This document shows, piece after piece, positions 11,401-23,400 of a DNA stretch of 64,000 bases. Origin of the DNA: Linyphia triangularis (taxonomy: Eukaryota; Arthropoda; Arachnida; Araneae; Linyphiidae). The stretch is taken from NCBI GenBank assembly GCA_963978545.1, contig OZ021729.1, positions 83,494,670 to 83,558,669 on the forward strand. The letters are read 5' to 3'. How positions within the stretch are numbered: position 1 is the stretch's first letter; the number at the start of each line of letters is the position of its first letter. The position numbers and the translations under genes are program-made. Below the pieces are notes generated by a model that was not told the DNA's origin, searched no databases, and saw nothing but the letters and a program-made list of their open reading frames with translations.

Positions 11401-14400
11401 CCAGAATTCAAATTAGTACATTTCCCTGTTAAAATTGAACTGATCACATCAGCCCCCAAAAGTAAATCTACTTCATGATCAGGTATAAGTAAATCTGATA
11501 TCTCAATACCCTTTTCTTTTATTTCGATTAGTGCTGATAAGTCATTTACTTTAGGAACAAACCCACAAATTTTAATTTCGGAAAGTACTTCTATTGAACA
11601 CTTGAAATTATTACTCAAGCCTTGTATTACAATGTTATATACAAAATGTTCAAGGGGTTTACTTTCTCTCCCCCCAAACAAGCCGTGTACTATGGTTTGT
11701 TTTGACTTAGGTAGCAATTGCAAATTTTTAATAATTCTAGTTGTTAAATAGGATTTTTGTGACCCTGTATCTAACATCCCCCGGACAATCTGTTCACGAC
11801 CATTACCATTTACTTTAACAGCTATGGTTTGTAAATAAATATTTTCTGACACAGATTGATTGGCCAGAACATTACTAATTTCTGGTTCCGCAGTAGTACT
11901 ACGGTCCGAAGGTATATCGTCCCGCTGAGGGCACATTAAAATATAATGACCCTTTTCACACTGTAGACATTTAACTGTGCGTCTGCAATTACGACTCCTG
12001 TGGCCAAAACCTAAACATTTAAAACAAGCTCTTTTTTTCATAACAATACTCTTTCTATCATTATAAGACATTTTGCGAGCTAAAAAACATTCAGAACTTA
12101 AGTGATGTTTACTACAAAATATACACTGAATTTTGCCGGACCCCTCTTCCTTACCTGAATTTATTAACACTGCACTTGTGGGATTCATTTGCACAACACT
12201 ACTATTTTTTTCTTTCCGAAATACTCTTCTGCGGGTCACCAAGTCCAGAGCGAGCGAGTAATATCATTTCTTCGCTCTGAACTTCTCCACGAAGAAAGAA
12301 CATGAGCTTCTCCAAGGAACGCACACTGGAAAGCCGGGGGGAATCATCATCAGTAGAACTGCGGGATGACTCATCCAAGGAGCGGCCCCTCTCCCACGCA
12401 CGTAGTACGGTTTCGGGCAAACACGACTCCACAAGAGGTTCTAGAAAGTCTGCAAATTTTTCTTTTGTTCTCCCTAGGCTTTCCAAAGCCATTAACTTGC
12501 CTTCTAGAAGGTCGTAGAGTTCACATAAGTCGATTTTGCATTTTCCCGATGCATTTCTCATCACTATACTCAGCAAGTCTCTAACGTATATTTGGACGAG
12601 TAGGTCTTCACGGCCAAATCGTTCAGTAAGCTGTTTAATCACTTTAGAATAATTTTCCCTGGTTGGTGGGAAACTCTCAACTAGTCTTGCAGCTTTTGAG
12701 GCAGGAACAACACATTGCAACAGATATTGGAATTTATCCTCCTCAACAATGTCCTCATCTTCATGGATTTTGACAAATTGGACCCAAAAGGCCAAATACT
12801 CTTTGGGATCGCCGCTGAAACGTTTCAATTCTAATCGCGGTAACTTGAAGCGACGTTTTCCTCCTGTAGATTCAGCGTACTCCGATGCAGGTACAACGGT
12901 GGACAAATTAGCTATCGCCGTTTCCAACATAGCAGACACAGTCAAATACCTGTCCCTATATTCCTCCGCTGTCACAAAATCCCCTTCATATTTGATAGCC
13001 AACGCTTCATCACTCAGGAGTACACTGGATACTCCCTCCTGCGCGGCACACAGACGATCAAATTTATCCCGAAGCTTGTTTTGCAAAGCTTGCAGATCCG
13101 AGAGTGATTGTTCATTGTTCAATTCATCTTGAATCGTATTCGCACACACGGTAAAAGCCGTGCGTAGTGCCTTTCTAATTGCCTTCACTTTTTCCATACT
13201 TTCACTGTCGCGGACGCCACTATTTAACAAACAGAGCAAGGATTCATATTATGGATAAGATAAGCAATAAAACAGACACGCTGATTCAAAGAAAAGAACA
13301 TTCCATTTACTACGCAATCACTCTTTTACAAACACGAACCAAAACTTTTAAGAATCAAAACAAGAAGCGAAACTTTCTTACAAAGTTGAGTTGTGTTTCG
13401 CAACAACTGTTGTCATAATAATCACTGTATTATATATTTGCAGATAAATACATCACTGTCCTTCAAAGTAATTCCCGCCGTCTACAATACACTTCTGACA
13501 ACGTTAATACAAGTTCTTGAAACTTCTGAAAAAGTCCTCCTTTGAGACTGTCTTAAGTTCCTTGGTAACAGCAGCTTGAATGTCTGAGATGCTTGAAAAT
13601 CGGTTTCCCTTCAGTGCCAATTTCAATCTTAGTATTACACCCTCCTTATTCCCCTGATCTAGCGCCGGAAGATTTTTTCCTCTTTCCACAACTGAAATTG
13701 GCACCGAAGGGAAACCGATTTTCAAGCATCTCAGACATTCAAGCTGCTGTTACCAAGGAACTTAAGGCAGTCTCAAAGGAGGACTTTTTCAGAAGTTTCA
13801 AGAACTTGTATGAACGTTGTCAGAAGTGTATTGTAGACGGCGGAAACTACTTTGAAGGACAGTGATGTATTTATCTGCAAATATATAATACAGTGATTAT
13901 TATGACAACAGTCACCTTACTTTTCGGTCTCACCTTGTACTTTTAATTTCAATTACCCATGTTAACATAGGGTACTGAAAGTATTGTTTTAGGTCAAGAT
14001 TTTTTTTTTCTTTAATTTTTTTTTCTTCTCATTTTTATACGTTTTGGAACATCGCGATTTCTAAAAAGGGATATAGAAAAAATATCTGCTTGTGTTCGAG
14101 GTCAGCATAACTCCCGAATGAATTGACCTAAGACGTTCATGTTTTGGGTATGAATTAGTGGTCGCTACAGGACCTACCATTAAGGTTTCGCGCATTCATA
14201 CGGTTGGGCATAAGAATGCACATTCATAAGGTTGAAATCATGAAAAAATCATTAAAAAATCATGTTTTTGAGCTATTGTTAAAAAATAGCCCTAACGATT
14301 TTGTTTAAAATAGCTGTGCTAATGCTTCTTAATGTGCTCTAAACATCCTCACCACCGAAATTCCCGTAGAAATGCGATAAAAGCGTAAAAAGTTGAAAAA

Positions 14401-17400
14401 AGAATGCCTTTAACACAGAGTTCTCTGCTTTTGAGCATTGCTTATCAACGATTGATTTGTTTTGCTTCATGCACAAGAAAGGGCAATGTAATGTTAACAC
14501 AGACTTAAGAAATGCAAAAGCACGAGATGGCCGTCTCTTAGCAATTTGGTGAATTATGATGACAGATTTGACTCGTACTATTCAAATCAATTTTACCCTT
14601 CCAACCAAATAAAGTCCGTCAGATTGAGATATTCTTAAACAGTTTGTAGTTTTCCTTATTGCATTTAGATTTTAGAAAATAAATCAGATTAAATTTCAAG
14701 TGATTGCTTCCCTTTTTCTTTTCAGGAATTTGTGGTGGCTGATGAGTTAGCTGACGAACTCCATTCCATCACGAGAGACCGGAACGCTTTGAATGTTGAG
14801 ACATTGGAAACTGCTGCTCAAGGAATCGAAACCATCGCCACTTTTGCAACCCAAGACAAAAAGGTGAATTTTCGTCAATTAATTGCTCGCAAATTGTTTT
14901 GAACAGGGGCAGTTCAAACAGGGTACGTGGCAATTGATTCGGATAAAGCATGCCAACGCGAGGTTTTTTTAAAAATAATTTAGGTTTGTACTACTTCACT
15001 ATTTTGAGTAATATCACTGGTCATTGGCATTGCGTAAGTTTCATACCAATCCCGCCAATTGTTCAAATTTATTAACAATTTGATTCTTCTGCTCGGATAA
15101 ATGGTAATTCTGCTGTAAGGATAAATGGATCAATAAGTGATAATAAAAATAATAAATTATAACAAAATAAATAAATTACAGTAGAACCTCGATTAACCGT
15201 CCCTCCTTTATCCGGAACTCTCTGTTATCCGGCAATCATTTATAGGACATCAAAAATCTCCCAAATGAGTAATAAATCATTTGTTCCTTTTTAAACCGTA
15301 ATCTTTTCCCTTGCTCTAAAGCTACATAAGTAATGGTGAGACTTTTGACTGTTTTTCTAAAGAACTGAGACGTGGTTAGAGTAACCTTCGGATGCAGATC
15401 AAACTGAACTAGTGCCTTCAAAAAGACTCCGGGATAGAGCAGCGAAACAAAGGTTATCAAGATTATTGCGACAAAAACTCATTTCCAACAATTATGTCAT
15501 AAAAAAAACATTAAAAGTCCTGTATTCAATAAACGAAAATCATTTACTTTTTATTGTTTTTTACAACTCTCTTTTATCCGGAATTTTCGCTTAACCGAAC
15601 TACCTTTAATCCGAATTAGGTCGGTTAATCGAGATTCTACTGTATTATGTTAACTAAATAAACAGATAATAAAATTTACTTTTTAACGACAATAATTAAG
15701 GTTAGTAAAAATACTTAGTAAGGAGTGGTATCAGAACATGGAAATCACGTCGTATTTTTAATTCAAGAAACGTCAAAGAATTTTCGAAAGTTCCTCAGGG
15801 CAAAATGTACGACTTCCTTTACAGAAGCTGGCATATTAGACGTGCCAAAAAGTTTATGTTTGTTGGTAGCTTATTTTCCTGGCATTATCTCGGGGAATTA
15901 TAATCCAGGTGATTTCCATCTGTGAAAATATTCGGGATTTTTCGCGCAGGGGCTTTTTCTTTGGCACTCTTGCTGATGATTTCTGTTTTTGTATGAATGC
16001 AGCTTGCCGGTGACATGGTGAAAGTCATCAGCAACTTGATGGAAGTGAACGAGACGGTTGTCAAACAGAACGAGAACTTCACTCAATTCAGCAAAAGGTA
16101 AAAAAAAAAAAAAATCATTCTTCTGAATTTGAATTGCACACTTGCTATTGGTTTGTTTTTAATATTTGACTGTATGCATGTTACCATTACATAATGTTAC
16201 TGCAATAAACATAAGCAATAAATACAGGCTACAGCAATACATTGATGGGTTTTTTTTTAAAATTTAATTTGGAAAATCAGGTTAAGGGTTAACTTGGAAA
16301 ATTTTACACCATTAATTTTTAAATAAGCAGTTGGCATAATTTAGATTCAGTTGTGAAGGTTGTCATTCGAAATTGTCATTAGTCATAATTAATATTCCTA
16401 AATACATTTTTTTTTTAATATTAATTTTCACCCTGAGCAATTTTTTAAAGAAAAAGCGCGGATTTCTAAGGCATTCAAAATTGTATTTTAAATTATGAGG
16501 GTAGTATTGTTCTTGCGCGCGTATAAATATTTGTATAACTTAACTCAGGAATTTATAGTTTGAGTTAGTTTTATACTTTTTGTAGTTATTTGTATTTATT
16601 AAACTAAAACTGTGAATATCATTTAGCCATAGAGTATATCTTCAGTGAAAATAACCGTTATTTTTCAATAATAGTTAATAGGGAAGTTAAAACCAGAACT
16701 TAATTCATCGAAACAGGGCTATACTTTTCGTATGTACTAGTTTTTTATTGTTTTTAGTTATTAAACTAAAACTGTGAATATCAATTAGCTATAGAGTATA
16801 TCTTCAGTGATTAATCGTTATTTGTCAATAATAGTTAATAGGAAAGTTAGCACCATAACTAAACTCATCGAAACACGGCACATGAATTTATAGTTTTCGT
16901 TAGTTTTATACTTTTTGTAGTTATTTGTATTTATTAAACTATAACTGTGAATATTAATTACCCATACAGTATATCTACAGTAAAATTAATCTTTACATGT
17001 CTATAATAGTTAATAAGGAAGTTAACGCCATGAAGGCAAAAAGCACACTTCAGCCTGCCCACCGATCTTACTATGTTTTTTATTGCACCGACATTTTCTG
17101 AAGTTTCTTAATCACTATTTTCTGTCTTTAGAACTCTTTATTGGTGGTCATTAATTTCAAGCATAAAATACACACTTAACATGACACGGGTATACCGGGA
17201 ACATTAATTGGGAACAGACTTTGAAAAAAGTATAAAATGTTCTCGTTTTTTGACTTTTTTAAAATCTAGAAAATTTAAATTGAAATTTTCTTTCCGATCA
17301 ACTTAAGTATTTCTTCGCTATCATCTAATAAATACGCATTTTCTTAAGACGAAGTCTTAGTATGGATCGTTCCTCAATTTGTTGCAATCTTCTATAAGTC

Positions 17401-20400
17401 CAGTGGATTTAGAAACTACTTAGCATAAAACCTTGACATTTGATGAGTAGGTACGAAAATGATCACTTAATGAAATGACATAAATCAAAAACTCAAAAAT
17501 AGCATCTAATATACTTTATTTTGTATTTGAAATCCTTACGTCAATGCATAAGCAGTGGCTCTGTCCGATTTTGTCTTTTGCTATTTTAATTTTCATTTAT
17601 AATGGATAGACATTAAATGAAAAACAAATTATGTTATTGCATCGGGTGATCTTTTTCGTACATACACACCAAATGTCAAGGTGGTTATAGAAAGTAGTTT
17701 CTAAATGCACTGGGCTATAAGACTGTAACATAACGAGTATAGGAAATGATCCTTACTATACTAAACTTCAACTTAACTTGACATCACTAGACTGTAGATC
17801 GTCACAGTGCTCATAGGCATTTAATCCATTTTGGCGGCGTGAAAGCATAATGTTCGCTAAACCACAACCCTGTAGAGAACAAAAGGCTATGAGGTTTGGC
17901 GAGAATTGTGTCTTCACTCCGCTAAAATGAATTAACTGCCTATGAGGACGGTGAAGATCTATCGTTTAGTGATGTCAAGTTAAGTTGGAGTTTAGTATAG
18001 GATTTCCTCTTCAACATAACAATGGCTAACGGTTCTTTCTCCCACTTTTTCCAAGCCTGCTGCAGATAGTGGACGATTTCGTGTCGAACGTCGAGTTGAT
18101 GCCGGGCGAGTCTCTTCAGGTCGCATCCGATAACGTGCGGATCCAGGCTTTGGACTGGCATCCAGACAACTCTGAAAACGGAACAGACGATCACGACTTG
18201 AAGTTCACCGTCCCTAACCAGGGGGGAGAGCCCGGTGGAGAAGATGATGACGCCCTAAAGCCCACTGTGGAAGTAACCGACACCAAGATGACCACCACGC
18301 GACCTCCTGAGAAACCAAAAGTACCAGTAAGTACCAGTTTATTAACAAGTACTTATTACACTTAACCTCCTAAGTTAAAAGTTGGCTAAGTTAAATTTCT
18401 ATTCTCGTTTCATATAAAGACAAGCTAATTTAGAGTTCTCTATTAATTTAATTTCATCAAACTATGCACTATTTGAATGAATCATGCAAACATAAGCACT
18501 ATTTAAATCTAAATAAACAGTTATGTATATAACGTTGAATTATTGCTTCATTTTATCTCTTACTTCCAAGTGAACAAACTAATTCGTAGAATATTCAATT
18601 GAGATAGCAATAAATTTTGGACTCTTGTTCAATTTTAGTGTTAGAAAGTATAAATTATTTCCTTACTAGTTAATATTTTTACTATAAGTTACGAAATTAT
18701 AAAATGTATCGTTGGTGTGTGTGTGGGGGGGGGGGGGAAGAGAAGTTGCACTTGTCTCCAAATTTTGGGCATCTTTTCACCACTTCTACCATTGGTAAGC
18801 TTGTATCAGTATTTGTAACGTTTCTGCTTTTGGTGCTACTATATTCTTTTCAATCAGAGGGTGAAGGTGTACTTGCCGAAAGAGGCCCTCCAGGAGGCCC
18901 ATCGTCAGCTGGAGGGATCTGTACGCGTCAAGTTCGTGGTCTACTACAACGACAAACTCTTCCAGTCGAAACCTGTCGAGGAGGAAAGAAGCACACCGTC
19001 CAACGCACTACCCGAAACATCTGCTAAGGCGGAAAAAAAAGAACCCGAGTTCAGTGAGTAGTTTGTTCAAACCTGAATTGAAGTTTATTTGATAACTCAG
19101 TTGTTAAGTTTCATACTGGGTTTGGTTAGGGCCTTATTATGCAGAGACACTCGAGTGTCGAACGCTCGCCACCGCTTCTGGCCGATAAGGTTCTTAGTTT
19201 CATATTTGCAGTTTACCATACAGCGACTATATACTAAACTCCAACTTAACTTCACATCACTAGACGATAGATCTCCACCGTGCTCAAAGGCAGTTAATCC
19301 ATTTTAGTGGAGTGAAGACATAATTCTCGCCAAACCTTAGAGCCTCTTTGTTCTCTACAGGGTTGTGGTTTGGCGAACATTATGCTTTCACGCCGCCAAA
19401 ATGAATTAAATACCTATGAGCACTATGACGATCTACCGTCTAGTGATGTCAAGTTAAGTTGAAGTTTAGTATAGCTGCTTCCTTTTGAAATCAGTGGCAG
19501 CATAATGCAATCTGAGTTCAAGGTGATTCATGCCACTTATTGGTAATTTGAATTTGTTTGGTTTATCTTTTTTAATTATTAAAAACGATCGCCAAACTTT
19601 CAGTATCCATGGACACATAATGAATGCAATATTTCCCTAGAACACATGGCTAGACACAATATTGCTTCAAAATATATATGAGTTTTTTATCGGACATAAA
19701 ATCGGTTAAGTATTTAACTTTCAAATTAATTTATTTGAAAATAGCATTTTTTATTCAAAAACCAAATGTACATAATAAACAACTTTTGTTTCTTGCATAA
19801 CATAATAATTGCGATACTGAAATAAATCAAAATGTCAAGAAACTAATTTTGATACAATAATAAAACAAAAATCTGCAGTTCGTTTTCCCCTAAAATTTAG
19901 TAAGTTAACTTCTATAACTATTGTTGAATACAGTACAAAATTTCATAAGTTTTTACTTTCAATTACCCATATGTATACATAGGGTAATGAAAGAATATGA
20001 TTCAATAAAAAAAAATTTAAAAAAAAAAAAATGAGTTTTTTGCATTTCTCTACGTTTTGGAACATCCTGATTTCAAAAAGTGATCTAGAAAAAATGAATG
20101 TGTGTTTGTGGTCAGCATAACTCCCGAACAAATTGACCTACGATGTTCAAATTTGATATGCGGGTTGGGACCTATCATTAAGGTTTTGAAAGGTAGCCAT
20201 TGAAAAAATCATATGCTTTCAGTAATTGCTAAAAAACAGCTCTAACGATTTTGTCCAAAATCGCTGTGGTAAGGCCTATTAAGGTTTTCTAAGCAACCCT
20301 ACCTCCGAAATTCCCGTAAAAATGCTTTAATGGCGTAAGAAGTTGAAAAACGAATGCCTTTAACACAGAGAAAGTACTATTTCTTGAGCATACCTTATCA

Positions 20401-23400
20401 AAGATAATTTTTCCCCTCTCATCAGTATCACTTATAAGAAAGGATAAGAGTTACTGAAAAGTAGATCGCCAAAATTATCTATTTGGCGAACGTGTTTTTT
20501 AAATACTAATGCAAGAATTATGGTAAAAAAATATCGCCAAAATGGTCATTTTTTTTCTAAATGAATGATGAAAATATAAAAACTGTAAATGGCACAAACT
20601 GACATCACTATTATAATGTAGATGAAAGTAGTGCGATGTTCCACACCCCTAGTTAAATATATTTTGGCAGGCAATGTGATTTGGAAAACTTTGTATAAGT
20701 AAAGAAAATGCATTTATTCAATTTTACTTCTATCCAAGAAGCAGCATACTGCAACTGGAATTTACCTGAACGGAAGTTTTACAGGAGACTACTATCTTCC
20801 TGCATAGATTCTATCTCCATTGGTATTCAAACAAAAACAATTTGAATTACGCCTCGAGACAACAGCCTTGAGTGCACCGCTTTAGGACGGATCCTTCCGC
20901 GCAAAGATATAGTTCCGGACAAATCACGACTTTTGCAGTAAATATTGAAAACCTTCGCGCGTAGTTTCGTATTAAACTTAAATATATATTGATAGCAAAA
21001 AGAAAATAAGCGCTTTTTAAGTTTAAATTTGAATTAATATTTTACCTTTATAACCACGGATACTATTAGAGTAAAGCGTATGCAGCTTTCGCTGTGGGCG
21101 ACCGGCCTCGATCCCGAGACCAATGGATCTCGAGGCAGATACTTTGCCGCTGTGCAAAAGAGTACTCCACTGCACAGAAGCGTTATTTGAGGTCGCCACA
21201 CAGCCTCCTCTCGGCGACGAAGGAGCGATACTATTGTTCGATCAACATTTGATCGGAGTTGGAGGTTTCGGATGCTAGTTGCATCGTTGTGCAAGCTTGT
21301 TGCGGTGTTGCACGCGAGTTGCGTATCTGATCGCTTGTTGCGATGAAGTTTCTCCTTTCGGAAAGGGCCGATAGATGGCAGCATGATTCGTTTTAGCCCG
21401 GTTGTCACCATTAAAGTGTATGCATCTTTCGCTGTGGACGACGGGCCTCGATCCCGAGACTTTGCCGCTGTGCAAAAGAGTACTCCAGTGCACAGATGCG
21501 TTATCTGTTATTTGAGGTGGGCACAAGAGTTTTAACGAATGGGTCACACCAATCCTTGACGTAGTGAAACCGGTTCACACATCGTTGCAGCGTATTTAAG
21601 GAGCTCAAGTAAACCTGTGCCACTGTATAGTAACTGTTGAGTTTTAGGATACTGCTCTATCATAGATAACTGCACCGTTTCTTTTCAGAGGTCCCTGTTC
21701 TGCAGATCAGCGTCGGCAACGTCTCCCTGAAGAACATGTACAAACCGCTCATTTACGTCATTCCTCTCACCACGAAGCGGGATGTGGCTTGCGTCTACTG
21801 GAACGCGAAAGGTGATCAAATAACACTCAGTGAAACGTTTTTAATTTTTAAAGTTAATTATTAAATTAAAAGAAACGTTTTTAAAGTTAATAATTTTTGT
21901 CAATTTCGTGTTTTTACCATAATATGTTTTTTTTTTTTTAATTGCTCCGAACGTAGTCGGATACCTTAACGCTGGGAAAATGAATCCGTTGCCAGATCTT
22001 TGGGTGGACTAAAAATATAGACTGCCGAAAATTGAAAAAAAAATCCTATGTTGTACATGGCAGAAATGTCAATAGTAGAATTTAATTAATAATAATGTGC
22101 CAAAAAATATCTACTCTATACTAAACTTCAACTTAACTAGACATCACTTAGACGGTAGATCGTGACAGTGCTCATAGGTATTTAATCCATTTTGGCGGCG
22201 TGAAAGCATAATGTTCGCCAAACCACAACCCTGTAGAGAACAAAAGGCTATAAGGTTTGGCGAGCATTATGTCTTCACTCCGCTTAAAATGGATTAAATA
22301 CCTATGAGCACTGTCACGATCTACCGTCTAAGTGATGTCTAGTTAAGTTGAAGTTTAGTATAGCATTTTACAAGGTCTCCAGCCCAACTGTAGAAGTGAA
22401 CTGTGATTGAATAATCGTCCACTCATCATCATTAACCCACCGGCGCGATTTTTTTCCCCCTTGCATTGCCATCGGAGCAGTCAGTCTAGTTTATCTTGAT
22501 CGATGGTAAGAGCTCGTTTTAAGGATAGTGGTTAATGGGCAGTTCCCACATATTTTAAAGACGAGTGAAATTAGTTTATATTTACGAAGAATTTTCTTTC
22601 CTATTCCAAACACTCAAAGAAAAGTTCTTTAAAAAAAAAAAAAAAAAATTAGCTATTTATATTTTAAGAAAAGAAAATGCTCGAAAACCTTGTTCGGATA
22701 GCAGTCCGATCAAAACGGTACGTTATAGCTCTGAAGTCACGATATCCTTTCGTTCTCTATATGGTTATATCGCGAGGTTTCTGCCAACTATTGGGATGTG
22801 TGTTTGGTAGACAATTGTCATATATCCCGTACCGGTTGACGCGATTTGCGAGAAACTTGCAAAACTGGTTTCCGTTGCTGCTTTTCATGCTAAGTTGTTT
22901 CTGATGAAGTGATGTCACATTCACTTTGATCCGAATGTGACGTTTTTCCCGCCAACATTTAACAGACGAACTTAGGTTGCAATTTAAAAAAAAATAAAAT
23001 AAAGTGCAGTGAGCAGAATTTTGTGTGGTTTTTTTTTTTTTTTTTTTTTTTTTTTTGCGTTTTCAAAACATTAATAAAAAAAATGCGGGATTTGATTATT
23101 GTAGATAATCTGAACATGCCCTCAACTCGTCTTTCGCTCATGCACTTTCCATTGCAAAATCTGCTTATTTCAGCCCCCTCTCTACCTCTTTTTACATGTT
23201 GCCAGACACCCTGTTTTGGCTTTGAAATCCAGATTTGTAAAGTGTTTGTGCTGTAAGTATTACGTCTCCTTATTAATTTACCATTCTTTCTATTGCAGAA
23301 CGCCACTGGTCGACTGATGGACTGACGACCAACCATACGAAAAATTATGTTATTTGCCAGTCAACACACATGACAGCTTTTTCTGTTCTTTTGGTATGGC

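Larger units (their letters stand above)
7654..13405 (-). mobile_element. BEL/Pao LTR retrotransposon
   Basis: Element on the - strand, 5752 bases, with LTRs at 7654-7846 (3' LTR) and 13223-13405 (5' LTR), the ACTGT target duplication and a polypurine tract at 7847-7860 next to the 3' LTR. A candidate tRNA primer site starts with TGG two to four bases inside the 5' LTR (about 13202-13219). Coding order is gag, zinc knuckles, aspartic protease, reverse transcriptase, RNase H, integrase, the BEL/Pao arrangement without an envelope gene. Coding falls in three different frames, so this copy is probably dead unless a frameshift is programmed. It entered an already resident mariner. Confidence 0.9.
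7624..13937. mobile_element. Foldback mariner element, split by a BEL/Pao insertion
   Basis: A TA duplication (7622-7623, 13938-13939) flanks inverted ends beginning CAAGGTGAGACCGAAAAGTA. Without the inserted LTR element this transposon is only about 560 bases: 7624-7653 plus 13411-13937. Positions 13411-13625 are the reverse complement of 13693-13914, so both arms are copies of the same mariner 3' end. The spacer and right arm encode the C-terminal end of a mariner transposase (13629-13865, + strand). The 5' half with the DNA-binding domain is absent; it would need transposase from elsewhere. Confidence 0.85.
5833..14725. other. Intron 3 (8.9 kb)
   Basis: The largest TE-filled intron in the 5' half. 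In order it holds an outer piggyBac-like MITE (5869-6817) with a second nested inside it, about 800 bases of AT-rich sequence without recognisable content, a foldback mariner (7624-13937) split by a BEL/Pao retrotransposon (7654-13405), and one copy of a dispersed repeat at 13940-14480. Confidence 0.8.
16098..18055. other. Intron 5
   Basis: 1958 bases. Positions 16540-17030 contain three imperfect copies of a roughly 190-base AT-rich tandem unit ('ttagttttatactttttgtagtta', 'aatagttaatagggaagtta'). Two MITEs follow back to back at about 17360-17755 and 17759-17997. Confidence 0.75.
19054..21688. other. Intron 7
   Basis: 2635 bases: a fragment at 19130-19190 related to the tandem block at 62360-62580, a family A MITE (19232-19471), a dispersed repeat (19955-20420), sequence at 20870-21000 that resembles 40130-40260, and a direct duplication at 21075-21520. 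Confidence 0.72.

Noticed and set aside
18704..19027. 107-codon frame overlapping receptor exon 7
   Set aside because: It is out of frame with the GAIN exon and begins in intron sequence with a poly-G run.
22959..23336. 125-codon - strand frame over the GPS exon
   Set aside because: Composed of a poly-T stretch and antisense of the exon; no protein-like content.
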